In this document: one piece after another, positions 52,001-59,379 of the stretch
Position numbering within the stretch: the stretch's first letter is position 1
Layout: the number at the start of each line of letters is the position of its first letter
Assembly (NCBI RefSeq): GCF_003315035.1
Contig: NZ_QNRE01000010.1
Span: 62,001-126,000, forward strand
DNA: 64,000 bases
Direction: 5' to 3'
Source: Nocardia puris
GTDB lineage: Bacteria; Actinomycetota; Actinomycetes; Mycobacteriales; Mycobacteriaceae
The notes under the pieces: generated by a model
What the model was told of the DNA's origin: nothing
Seen by the model: only the letters and a program-made list of their open reading frames with translations
The model's database searches: none
Position numbers and translations under genes: made by a program

Positions 52001-52159
52001 ATGTCGACCGACGTGACCATGATCGTGCTGCTCGCCCTCGCCGGATTCCTGCTGGGCGGTGCGTATTCGATGTGGAAGACGGCGCGCCCGGTCGCGATCG
52101 GCCTCGCCTCCTGCGGGCTGCTGGCCGTCGCCGGCGCGCTCGTGTGGGGCCTGTCGTAG
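52001..52159 (+). CDS. Small two-helix membrane protein (52 residues)
   Basis: A 52-residue protein starting at the ATG at 52001. Two hydrophobic segments (VTMIVLLALAGFLLGGAYSM and AIGLASCGLLAVAGALVWGL) are joined by the short basic turn WKTARPV, so it is a helical hairpin in the membrane. The gene ends one base before the stop of the convergent cyclase gene. No family is recognised; similar tiny membrane proteins are common beside actinobacterial regulators. A weak GGGTG is the only ribosome-binding candidate. Confidence 0.55.
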   Translation: MSTDVTMIVLLALAGFLLGGAYSMWKTARPVAIGLASCGLLAVAGALVWGLS

Positions 52160-52160
52160 C

Positions 52161-53126
52161 TCAGGCCTTCGTGAGCCGGAAGATACGCAGGTCTTCCGGG
52201 ACGCCGCTGAGCGGGGCGGCGAAGAAACTGCGCCGGTAGGGCTTCACCGAGACGCCCAGCTCCTCGAGGGTTTCCGGGGGCAGCGCGCGCAGGGTGGCGT
52301 CGGAGATCATGGTGTTGCCGTTGCCGCCCGCCTCCATGACGCGGGCCGCCACCGTCACGTCCACGCCCAGCCAGTCGCCGCCGATCTCGCGGGGCGACCC
52401 GGTGTGCAGGCCGACGCGCATCTTGGGGCGGTAGCCGCGCACGTTCACCTCGGCGAGATTCTCCTTGGCCTGCAGGGCGGCGCGCACCGCGCGCTCGGCC
52501 GACGGGAACACCGCCATCACGCCGTCGCCCATCCGCTTGACCACCTGGCCGCGGCGTTCGATCGGCGGCTCGATGGCCTTGGCCACCTCGCGCAACAGCT
52601 CGAGGGTCACCTCGTCACCGGCGGACAGCGACCAGCTGGAGAAGGCCACCAGATCGGTGAACATGATGGTTACTTCCTGGCTACCTTTTCCGCGGCCGAC
52701 TCGCTCCAGCATCGCCTGCCACACCTGCAGCGCGCCGAAACCGATCTCGCGGGCCGCGCTGGGGGTGTCGCCGACCAGCTTGTCGGCGGCCCGCGCGACG
52801 GCGCGCGCGCCACCCGGCCCGGACACCGACAGCGGATCGCCGAAGGAAGGGTCGCCCGGCAGCTGTTCGCGCGCCTTGCGCAGCACCCCGATGAAGTCGG
52901 GCCGCTGGTTGGCGGCGTTCATCAGCGCCGAGAACTGCTCTTTGCGGAAAACCCGTCCGGGTCCGCGCGTTTCGCTCGCCTCGTCCGCGGGCACCAAGGG
53001 AATCACCACCTCGGGCGCCGCGCCCCCGTTGTCCTCCGGCCGCGGTCCCGATTCGGGACCGCCGGAAGGTGTATCGCTCACGCCCCGAGCGTATCTCAGC
53101 GGTCGGGCGGTCGGCTGATTACTCAT
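52161..53126 (-). CDS. Class III adenylate/guanylate cyclase
   Basis: A 321-residue soluble cyclase (start ATG at 53126, GTG at about 53078 possible). Residues 1-145 form an N-terminal helical regulatory part. The CHD cyclase domain follows: VTIMFTDLVAFSSWS with metal Asp158, VVKRMGDGVMAVF with Lys197 and metal Asp201, GLHTG and GVDVTVAARVMEA with Arg262. At the position of the transition-state asparagine (GxxVNxAAR) the protein has Thr258. The domain order resembles mycobacterial cyclases of the Rv2212 type. Activity and nucleotide preference are uncertain because of the Asn-to-Thr change. Confidence 0.88.
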   Translation of the reverse strand: MSNQPTARPLRYARGVSDTPSGGPESGPRPEDNGGAAPEVVIPLVPADEASETRGPGRVFRKEQFSALMNAANQRPDFIGVLRKAREQLPGDPSFGDPLSVSGPGGARAVARAADKLVGDTPSAAREIGFGALQVWQAMLERVGRGKGSQEVTIMFTDLVAFSSWSLSAGDEVTLELLREVAKAIEPPIERRGQVVKRMGDGVMAVFPSAERAVRAALQAKENLAEVNVRGYRPKMRVGLHTGSPREIGGDWLGVDVTVAARVMEAGGNGNTMISDATLRALPPETLEELGVSVKPYRRSFFAAPLSGVPEDLRIFRLTKA

Positions 53127-53262
53127 GATCGCCACTGTGCACCCCTCGATCGGACGGAGCGGCCGCCTCTTTGGGCCCGCCGATGGATAGCGCATTGGTT
53201 GCTGCCAGTGATGCTACCGTCCGGAAGCTCTCACGCCGTGGTGTCCTGCGTCACAGACACCA

Positions 53263-53309
53263 ACCGGCCCGGTGCGGAAGGGGGATTGTTCTTCACGCAC
53301 CGGGCCGGT
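53263..53309 (-). terminator. Long hairpin downstream of the ABC-2-like operon
   Basis: A 14-base perfect inverted repeat ACCGGCCCGGTGCG (53263-53276) / CGCACCGGGCCGGT (53296-53309), extended inside by GAAG/CTTC with a bulge. It lies 118-164 bases after the permease stop and upstream of the cyclase gene. No T tract. The best candidate terminator of the transporter operon; the rest of the 300-base gap shows no gene. Confidence 0.6.
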
Positions 53310-53426
53310 GGTCGGCACCTCCGCCGGGCAGTGGCGGGGCGGTGCCTCGGGGTCGCGGACCTCCCGACAAGGTCGCTTCCCTGGTACCCGAGTGGCGAGG
53401 GAGGGCAACTCGGGTAGATCTTCGGG

Positions 53427-54227
53427 TCAGGCGTCGCGCTTGTTCACCACGTAGAGCGCGGCGCCGAAGATCACGGCGACGAAGGCCGCGAAGTAGAACA
53501 GGGCGGGCCACGGGCCCCAGTGCCAGGGCAGATCGGGGTTCTCCAAGCCGAGGAACCGGTTGGCGTTCTGGAAGGGCAGGAACACCTGGATCTCCCGGCC
53601 CCACCGGCCGAACGCGCCGATGATCGGCTCGATCAGCACCGGCCACACGATCAGCAGCGACAGCGCGCCCGCCGACTGGCGTACCAGCGCACCCACCGCG
53701 ACGGCCAGGAACACCGCCAGCGCGATGAAGATCGGCACGCCGTAGAACACCGTGAGGTCACCGTCGGTGAGGCTGAGCCTGCCGCCCACCTCCGCGTCGG
53801 TCACCGCCCGCAGGATGAGGAAGCTCAGGAAGGTCAGGATCGCCGAGAGCACCGCGGCGCCCACCGCGATCATGCCCGCCTTGGTGACCAGCACCGACGC
53901 GCGGTGCGGGACGGCGAGGAAGGTGGCGCGGATGGTGCCGAAGCGGTACTCGCTCGTCACCGCCAGCGCGGCCAGGATCATGATCAGGATGTAGCCGAAG
54001 CCGGGCATGCCCGCCGCGCCGGTGATGCCGAGGCCCGCCAGCGCGTTCTCCGCGTACGGCGCCTCCGGGAAATCCTGCGGATTCTCCTTGTAGGCGTTCA
54101 TCGACACGTTGAGCAGCAGGGCGAACAACGCGGTGATGCCGAGGGAGAACACGATGGCCAGCGCCGTGCCCCACCACGGCGACCTGGTCGAGGTCAGTTT
54201 GATACGTTCCGCCGCCAAGACGCCCAT
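53427..54227 (-). CDS. ABC-2-type transporter permease
   Basis: A 266-residue integral membrane protein with six hydrophobic segments. It starts ERIKLTSTRSPWWGTALAIVFSLGITALF and has a loop of about 50 residues before the second helix (YILIMILAALAVTSEY). The TSEYRFGTIRATFLAVPHR segment is characteristic of ABC-2 permeases of the bacitracin/antibiotic-resistance (BcrB-like) type. Its ATG overlaps the ATPase stop by one base (TGATG). With the ATPase it forms an exporter or envelope-stress transporter; the cargo is unknown. Confidence 0.88.
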   Translation of the reverse strand: MGVLAAERIKLTSTRSPWWGTALAIVFSLGITALFALLLNVSMNAYKENPQDFPEAPYAENALAGLGITGAAGMPGFGYILIMILAALAVTSEYRFGTIRATFLAVPHRASVLVTKAGMIAVGAAVLSAILTFLSFLILRAVTDAEVGGRLSLTDGDLTVFYGVPIFIALAVFLAVAVGALVRQSAGALSLLIVWPVLIEPIIGAFGRWGREIQVFLPFQNANRFLGLENPDLPWHWGPWPALFYFAAFVAVIFGAALYVVNKRDA

Positions 54228-55186
54228 CAGAGCGCACCTCCCATCGCCACGGCCGCCGCCGGGTCGTCCATGCCTTCACCGTGGTACTGCACCGCGCCGC
54301 CGGTCATCCGCATGAACGCCTCCTCCAGCGAGGCGCGCTGCGGGGAGAGCTCGAACAGGGTGATGTCGTTGGCCGCGGCCAGTTTGCCGACGGCGTCGCT
54401 GGGGACGTTGGCCACCAGCAGCGCGGGGCCCTCGGCGCCCGCGCCGTCCTCGCGCACGGTCATGCCGTTGGAGGTGAGCAAGCTGCGCAGCTGGTCCAGT
54501 TGCGGGCTGCGCACCCGCACCGACTGTTCGGAGGCCTTCTCGATGAACTCGGTGGTGGTGGAGTCGGAGATCAGCTGACCGCGCCCGATCACCACCAGGT
54601 GTTCGGCGGTCTGCGCCATCTCCGAGAGCAGGTGGCTCGACACCAGCACCGTGCGGCCCTCGGCCGCCAGACGCTGCATGAACCGGCGGATCCACAGGAT
54701 GCCCTCGGGGTCGAGGCCGTTGACCGGCTCGTCGAAGAGCAGCACCTTCGGATCGCCGAGCAGCGCGCCGGCCAGGCCGAGGCGCTGGGACATGCCGAGC
54801 GAGAACCCGCCCGCGTTGCGTCCCGCCACCTCGGACAGGCCCACCAGCCGCAGCACCTCGTCCACGCGGGACTTGGGGATGCCGTTGGAGGCGGCCATCC
54901 ACTGCAGGTGGGCGCGCGCCGAGCGGTTGGGATGCACCCACTTGGCGTCCAGCAGCGAGCCGACCGTCCGCAGCGGATGGTCCAGCTCGTGATACTGCTT
55001 GCCCTCGATCAAGGCGGTGCCCGCGGTGGGCTTGTCCAGCCCGAGGATCATCCGCATCGTCGTCGACTTACCCGCGCCGTTCGGTCCCAGGAAGCCCGTC
55101 ACCTGTCCGGGGCGAACGGTGAAGGTCAGATCCTGAACCGCGGCGGTCCGGCCATAATGCTTGGTCAGGCCCCTCAGTTCGATCAT
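54227..55186 (-). CDS. ABC transporter ATP-binding protein (BcrA/CcmA-like)
   Basis: A 319-residue ATPase: MIELRGLTKHYG start, Walker A GFLGPNGAGKST (about 31-42), signature FSLGMSQRLGLAGALL, Walker B VLLFDEPVNGLDPEG and the histidine in VSSHLL, followed by a C-terminal extension of about 100 residues ending in LEEAFMRMTGG. The ATG at 55186 is chosen; another at 55198 is in frame. It partners the six-helix permease encoded directly downstream. The drug/bacteriocin-export subgroup is suggested by the SLGMSQR signature. Confidence 0.92.
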   Translation of the reverse strand: MIELRGLTKHYGRTAAVQDLTFTVRPGQVTGFLGPNGAGKSTTMRMILGLDKPTAGTALIEGKQYHELDHPLRTVGSLLDAKWVHPNRSARAHLQWMAASNGIPKSRVDEVLRLVGLSEVAGRNAGGFSLGMSQRLGLAGALLGDPKVLLFDEPVNGLDPEGILWIRRFMQRLAAEGRTVLVSSHLLSEMAQTAEHLVVIGRGQLISDSTTTEFIEKASEQSVRVRSPQLDQLRSLLTSNGMTVREDGAGAEGPALLVANVPSDAVGKLAAANDITLFELSPQRASLEEAFMRMTGGAVQYHGEGMDDPAAAVAMGGAL

Positions 55187-55243
55187 GGCGTCCAGCATTC
55201 CGCAAATTCCCGGCGTTCGCGTCACTACTAGGTGTCGTTTTCG

Positions 55244-55261
55244 GTCATCCTCGAGGATGAC
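55244..55261. terminator. 18-base perfect palindrome between thiG and the ABC genes
   Basis: GTCATCCTC / GAGGATGAC without spacer, 38 bases after the thiG stop and 58 bases before the ABC ATPase start, with GAAAACG following on the minus strand. As RNA it would form seven pairs with a TCGA loop, a possible terminator for thiO-thiS-thiG; as DNA it could equally be an operator for the ABC genes. Confidence 0.45.
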
Positions 55262-55298
55262 TTCCCCCGCCGGGGTCCTCCGGAAGTACCCCTCGGGG

Positions 55299-56066
55299 TC
55301 ACCTGGCGGGCGAGGAGGCCTGCGCCCAGAAACGCTTGGGGATGCGGCCCGCGCGCCGCGCCAGCAGGCCGGCGCGCACGGCGTCGGCCATGGCGGCCGC
55401 CATCAGGGCGGGCTCCTTGGCCCGGGTGACGGCGGTGGCCAGCAGCACGGCCGCGCATCCGAGTTCCATGGCCAGGGCCGCGTCGCTGGCGGTGCCGATG
55501 CCCGCGTCCAGGATCACCGGCACCCGCGCGCCCGACACGATCATCTCGATATTGTGCGGATTGCCGATGCCCAAGCCGGTGCCGATGGGCGCGCCCAGCG
55601 GCATGACGGCCGCGCATCCGGCCTCCTCTAGCCGGCGCGCCAGGATCGGATCGTCGTTGGTGTACGGCAGCACCACGAAGCCCTCGTCGACCAATTGTTC
55701 GGCGGCGCTGAGCAATTCGACCGGATCGGGCAGCAGGGTGCGCTCGTCGGCGACGACCTCGAGCTTCACCCAGTTGGTGTCGAGGGCCTCGGCCGCCAGC
55801 TGCGCGGTGAGCACCGCCTCGGCGGCCGTGCGACAGCCCGCGGTGTTGGGCAGCGGCGTGATGTCGAGCCGTTTGAGCAGGTCCAGCACGCCCGTGCCGC
55901 CCGCGGCGTCGATGCGGCGCATGGCGACGGTGGTGAGTTCGGTGCCCGAGGCGACCAGCGCCTCCTCCAGCACCGACAGGCTCTCCGCGCCGCCGGTGCC
56001 CATGATGAGCCGGGAGCCGAATTCCCGGTCGGCGATGCGCAGCGGCTCGAGTTCGGTGGCCGTCAT
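55299..56066 (-). CDS. thiG: Thiazole synthase ThiG
   Basis: A 255-residue TIM-barrel enzyme that builds the thiazole phosphate from deoxyxylulose phosphate, the ThiO-derived imine and the ThiS thiocarboxylate. Diagnostic blocks: EFGSRLIMGTGG, PNTAGCRTAAEAV, the Schiff-base lysine in NWVKLEV (Lys101), MPLGAPIGTGLGI and the phosphate-binding DAGIGTASDAALAMELG. The ATG at 56066 overlaps the thiS stop (ATGA). Last gene of thiO-thiS-thiG. Confidence 0.97.
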   Translation of the reverse strand: MTATELEPLRIADREFGSRLIMGTGGAESLSVLEEALVASGTELTTVAMRRIDAAGGTGVLDLLKRLDITPLPNTAGCRTAAEAVLTAQLAAEALDTNWVKLEVVADERTLLPDPVELLSAAEQLVDEGFVVLPYTNDDPILARRLEEAGCAAVMPLGAPIGTGLGIGNPHNIEMIVSGARVPVILDAGIGTASDAALAMELGCAAVLLATAVTRAKEPALMAAAMADAVRAGLLARRAGRIPKRFWAQASSPAR

Positions 56067-56281
56067 CCGCCCTGCACCGCGGTGAGCACCTCGATGGTCC
56101 AGCCACGCCCGACCGGCTCGTCCCAACGCGACTTCGGGAACACCGCGCCGTCCACGGCCAGCGCGACGCCCTGGCAGGGCAGCTCGAGGCGGGCCAGCAG
56201 TTCTCGCACGGTGAGCGGTTCGGCGAACTCGTGGTCGGCGCCGTTGACGGTGACGCCGATGGGGATGGATGTCGCGGTCAT
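56063..56281 (-). CDS. thiS: Sulfur carrier protein ThiS
   Basis: A 72-residue ubiquitin-fold protein ending in the essential GlyGly (TAVQGG), the site of thiocarboxylate formation. It has AGGAGG before its ATG at 56281, overlaps thiO by four bases and thiG by four bases. It hands sulfur to ThiG. The length and the VTVNGADHEFAEPLTVRELL pattern are typical. Confidence 0.96.
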   Translation of the reverse strand: MTATSIPIGVTVNGADHEFAEPLTVRELLARLELPCQGVALAVDGAVFPKSRWDEPVGRGWTIEVLTAVQGG

Positions 56282-57375
56282 CGAACTCCTCCTGCGATGG
56301 ATGGGGACGACGCGGCCGGCGTCGCCGATAAGCGTTGCGGGAGCGCGTCGCGCGCCTCGGGCAGCGTTTCGCCGTCCAGCAGCGCCAGCACCGCGTCGGC
56401 GGTGAGCGGCGTGGTGAGCATGCCGTTGCGGCCGTGGCCGGTGGCGGCGATCACGCGCTCGGAGAGCGGGCCGATCAGCGGCAGGTTGTCGGGGCTGCCC
56501 GGCCTGGAACCCGCCGCGGCCTCCGCCAATTCGTACTCGCCGATGCCGGGCAGCACGGCCTCGGCGTCGGCGATCAGGTCGCGCACGCCGGCCACGGTGA
56601 CGGCGGTGTCGAAGCCCGCTTCGTATTGCGTTGCGCCGACGACGATTCCGTCGCCGCGCGGCACCAGGTACACCGGCCTGCCATGCACCCTGGCGCGGAT
56701 CACCCGGCGCGGCGCCGGCGCCGCGCCCGGCCGGTGCCGCAGGCGCAGGATCTCGCCCTTGACCGGACGCACCGGCAGGTCCGGCCACAGCCGCGCCGAG
56801 GCGGCGCCCGCCGCGAGCACCACCCGGTCGTGGGGCAGATCCGCGAGCGCGGTGACCCGCTCGGCGCGGATCTCGACGCCGGCGGCCGCGCAGGCCGCTT
56901 TCAGCGCCTCCAGTAACCGGCGGTTATCGACGGCCGGTTCGGCGGGGGCGAGCAGCCCGGCGCGGACGGTGCGGGCCAAGGCGGGTTCGAGCGCGCGAAC
57001 GCCCGCGCGGTCCAGCAACCGCATGTCGTGACCGCGTTCGCCCACCCACTCGGCGACGGTGCGCAGATCGGCGGCGTCGGCACCGTCCAGCGCGACGGTG
57101 AGGGTCTCGTCGGCGACGACGACCTCGAGGCCCGTCACCTCGGCCAGACGCGCGGCGAACCCGGGCCAGCGCGCCAGCGACGCGGCGCCGAAGGCGAGGA
57201 CGCGGTCCTCCCCCGGCCAGCCCTCCGAGAGGGGGGCGAGCATACCGCCGGCAACCCAGGAGGCGCCGGAGCCGGTGGCCGGGTCGAACAGCGTCACCCG
57301 CCGGCCCGCCTCGGCCGCCCGCCACGCCACCGCCATACCGATGGCGCCGCCACCGACGACGGCGACAGTGCGCAT
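56278..57375 (-). CDS. thiO: Glycine oxidase ThiO
   Basis: A 365-residue D-amino-acid-oxidase-like flavoprotein that oxidises glycine to the imine used by ThiG. FAD site VAVVGGGAIGMAVAWRA at the N terminus, SGASWVAGGMLAP, and C-terminal GSPDNLPLIGPL and TGHGRNGMLTTPLTAD. The ATG at 57375 has AGGAGG nine bases upstream. First gene of thiO-thiS-thiG, divergent from thiE with 53 bases between the starts; no riboswitch fits in that gap. Confidence 0.95.
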   Translation of the reverse strand: MRTVAVVGGGAIGMAVAWRAAEAGRRVTLFDPATGSGASWVAGGMLAPLSEGWPGEDRVLAFGAASLARWPGFAARLAEVTGLEVVVADETLTVALDGADAADLRTVAEWVGERGHDMRLLDRAGVRALEPALARTVRAGLLAPAEPAVDNRRLLEALKAACAAAGVEIRAERVTALADLPHDRVVLAAGAASARLWPDLPVRPVKGEILRLRHRPGAAPAPRRVIRARVHGRPVYLVPRGDGIVVGATQYEAGFDTAVTVAGVRDLIADAEAVLPGIGEYELAEAAAGSRPGSPDNLPLIGPLSERVIAATGHGRNGMLTTPLTADAVLALLDGETLPEARDALPQRLSATPAASSPSIAGGVR

Positions 57376-57403
57376 GTCAACCAACCTCCTGTTTCGCTCC
57401 CCA

Positions 57404-57420
57404 CGGTAGCGCGGCTACCG
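57404..57420. promoter_or_regulatory. Palindrome CGGTAGC-GCG-GCTACCG between thiO and thiE
   Basis: Perfect 7-base arms with a three-base centre in the 53-base divergent gap, eight bases before the thiE GTG. A symmetrical site here could serve as operator for both directions in place of the missing TPP riboswitch, or be a 5' hairpin of the thiE message. Confidence 0.5.
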
Positions 57421-57428
57421 TCGAAGGC

Positions 57429-58127
57429 GTGCAACCCTCCCACCACAACCGGCCGCTGCCACCGCGGGATCGCCTGGCCACCGCGCGGCTGTACCTGTGC
57501 ACCGACGCCAGGCGTGACAAAGGCGATCTGGCCAAGTTCGCCGAGGCGGCGTTCGCGGGCGGGGTGGACATCATCCAGCTGCGGGACAAGGGCTCGCCGG
57601 GCGAGGCCAAGTTCGGCCCGCTGGAGGCCAAGGCCGAGCTGGGCGCGCTGGCCGAACTGAAGGCGGCCGCGCGCAGGCACGGCGGGCTGGTCGCGGTGAA
57701 CGACCGCGCCGATATCGCGCTCGCCGCCGGCGCCGACGTGCTGCACCTGGGCCAGGGTGACCTGCCGCCCTGGTACGCGCGCCGCATCCTCGGCCCCGAC
57801 GTGGTGATCGGCCGCTCCACCCACAGCCGCGCGCAAGCCGGCCTCGCCGCCATCGACGAGCACATCGACTACTTCTGCACCGGCCCCGTCTGGTCCACCC
57901 CCACCAAACCCGGCCGTCAGGCCGCCGGCCTGGACCTGGTGCGCTCCACCGCCGACTCCCACCCAACCCGCCCCTGGTTCGCCATCGGCGGCATCGATCA
58001 CGAACGCGTCCGGGACGTGCTGGCCGCGGGGGCGGAACGGATCGTCGTGGTGCGCGCGATCACCGAAGCGCGCGACCCGGAAGCCGCGGCCCGGGAGTTG
58101 AAGACGGCCCTGCTTGCCAAGGGGTGA
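57429..58127 (+). CDS. thiE: Thiamine-phosphate synthase ThiE
   Basis: A 232-residue TIM barrel that joins hydroxymethylpyrimidine pyrophosphate to thiazole phosphate. Visible blocks: LYLCTDARRDKGDLAKF, the pyrophosphate-contacting GGVDIIQLRDK, VAVNDRADIALAAGADVLHLGQ, GRSTHSRAQA, DYFCTGPVWSTPTKPGR and WFAIGGID. The start is a GTG at 57429 without a spaced Shine-Dalgarno, possibly leaderless. It is divergent from thiO. The order thiE / thiO-thiS-thiG equals M. tuberculosis Rv0414c-Rv0417. Confidence 0.95.
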   Translation: MQPSHHNRPLPPRDRLATARLYLCTDARRDKGDLAKFAEAAFAGGVDIIQLRDKGSPGEAKFGPLEAKAELGALAELKAAARRHGGLVAVNDRADIALAAGADVLHLGQGDLPPWYARRILGPDVVIGRSTHSRAQAGLAAIDEHIDYFCTGPVWSTPTKPGRQAAGLDLVRSTADSHPTRPWFAIGGIDHERVRDVLAAGAERIVVVRAITEARDPEAAARELKTALLAKG

Positions 58128-58504
58128 GACGCTCCGGCGGCTGCCTTCGATCCGGATGTGACGGCGCGGCGCATCGAGTCGCACGTCTCCCGGCCGACAC
58201 GAACGGGGGTGACGCGGTATCCGGAGCCGCCGCCCACGGTGACGCGCGGGCGGTCGAGTGAGTGCTGACGGTGCGGGCGGGCACGCCGGATCGCCGCCGA
58301 TACCGGTGTGCCCACCCCGTTTTCGTGCGGTCCATGCGCGACCGGACGACGAACGCGACCCGACTCACGAGTCCGCCGAGTCCGGCCAACGCGATCGCGG
58401 CTGGGTGTGCGCCAACTCGTGGCCGTATTCGCGGGCGGAGACGCAGCGGTCGGGATACCCGGCGGCGCGGGGCGTGCCGGACATCCCGGTGCGGGATCGC
58501 GACG
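58128..58504. other. Gene-free stretch after thiE
   Basis: A 377-base region between the converging ends of thiE and the Nudix gene. Long open frames cross it on both strands, but their composition (Arg/Pro-rich, no family motif) marks them as GC-driven shadows. A 39-codon minus-strand frame contains HELAH (HExxH) but nothing else of a peptidase. No hairpin with a terminator profile was picked out. Confidence 0.6.
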
Positions 58505-59203
58505 CTACTGCGACAACGAAGCCAGGACCTGTCGCATCGTGAGCGAGAGCACCGGCTCGAATTCCTTACCGGCCGAGGGTGTTTCCACCGACACACCCTC
58601 CTCGTCGGTGATTCTGGCGTACCCACCCGGCCCGTCCCGCACCGTGTGGAGCCAGACGAAGCCCTGGTCGGCGAGGTCGAGGGTGCGCGGGAGGGCGGCG
58701 GCGACGGTGTGGGCGTCGGTGAGGCCCGCGAGGCAGGCGCGGGCGGGGGCGGCGCGCAGGGCGGGCCAGGCCTCGGCGAAGGCGGGGTGCAGGGGGCGGG
58801 TGGCGACCTCGTCCTCGGGGACCCAGGCCAGTTCGGTGCTCTCCCGGTTGCGGCTGGTGGGCAGGGTGGCGACGGCGTCGGCCACGACGGTCGTGTAGGT
58901 CCAGCCGCCGGTGACCCCGGCCGTCACGCGCTCGCCGCGCACCCGGACGTCGGTGGGCTGGATGCCCGCTTCCTCCCAGGCCTCCCGGACGGCGGCGTGC
59001 AGTGCGGTCTCGTGACTGTCGCGCGCGCCGCCGGGCAGCGCCCAGGTGCCGCCCTGATGACTCCACGGGGCCCGGTGCTGGAGCAGCACCGCCGAACCAC
59101 CACCGGCCAGTGGCGCACGCAGCAACAATCCGGCAGCGCCGAAGCGGCCCCAGTGCTTGGTCCCGCCCGGACCGAGCGACCAACCGTCGCCGTCACCACG
59201 CAT
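58505..59203 (-). CDS. Nudix hydrolase (MutT3-like)
   Basis: A 232-residue Nudix protein. The catalytic Nudix box is GGARDSHETALHAAVREAWEEAGI (about 58-81; short form GX5EX7REXXEEXG), preceded by WALPG. It corresponds in position to mutT3 (Rv0413) next to thiE and glnX in M. tuberculosis, where related proteins clean oxidised or otherwise damaged nucleotides. Start ATG at 59203, divergent from glnX with 176 bases between. Nucleotide preference cannot be judged. Confidence 0.88.
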   Translation of the reverse strand: MRGDGDGWSLGPGGTKHWGRFGAAGLLLRAPLAGGGSAVLLQHRAPWSHQGGTWALPGGARDSHETALHAAVREAWEEAGIQPTDVRVRGERVTAGVTGGWTYTTVVADAVATLPTSRNRESTELAWVPEDEVATRPLHPAFAEAWPALRAAPARACLAGLTDAHTVAAALPRTLDLADQGFVWLHTVRDGPGGYARITDEEGVSVETPSAGKEFEPVLSLTMRQVLASLSQ

Positions 59204-59379
59204 CGCCCACCGTCCTCACTCGCACCGCCCACCCCGGCAGGTCCCCGCGCGGGGTTCCGGGGCGGGCAGATCTCACATCCGCCGGTCCGCGGGGGGTGTT
59301 TCACACGCCGCTAGCCCGGTAGGACCACAATAAACTCCGACGCAGGCGCACAGGTGGGGCGCGGACCCGGAGGTGGACA

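Noticed and set aside
57376..57428. TPP riboswitch before thiO or thiE
   Set aside because: The gap is only 53 bases and lacks the CTGAGA and CCTGA...GTAATGCC blocks.
58380..58500. Minus-strand 39-codon frame with HELAH (HExxH)
   Set aside because: Too short, no third zinc ligand and no coupling to neighbours; the motif is likely chance.
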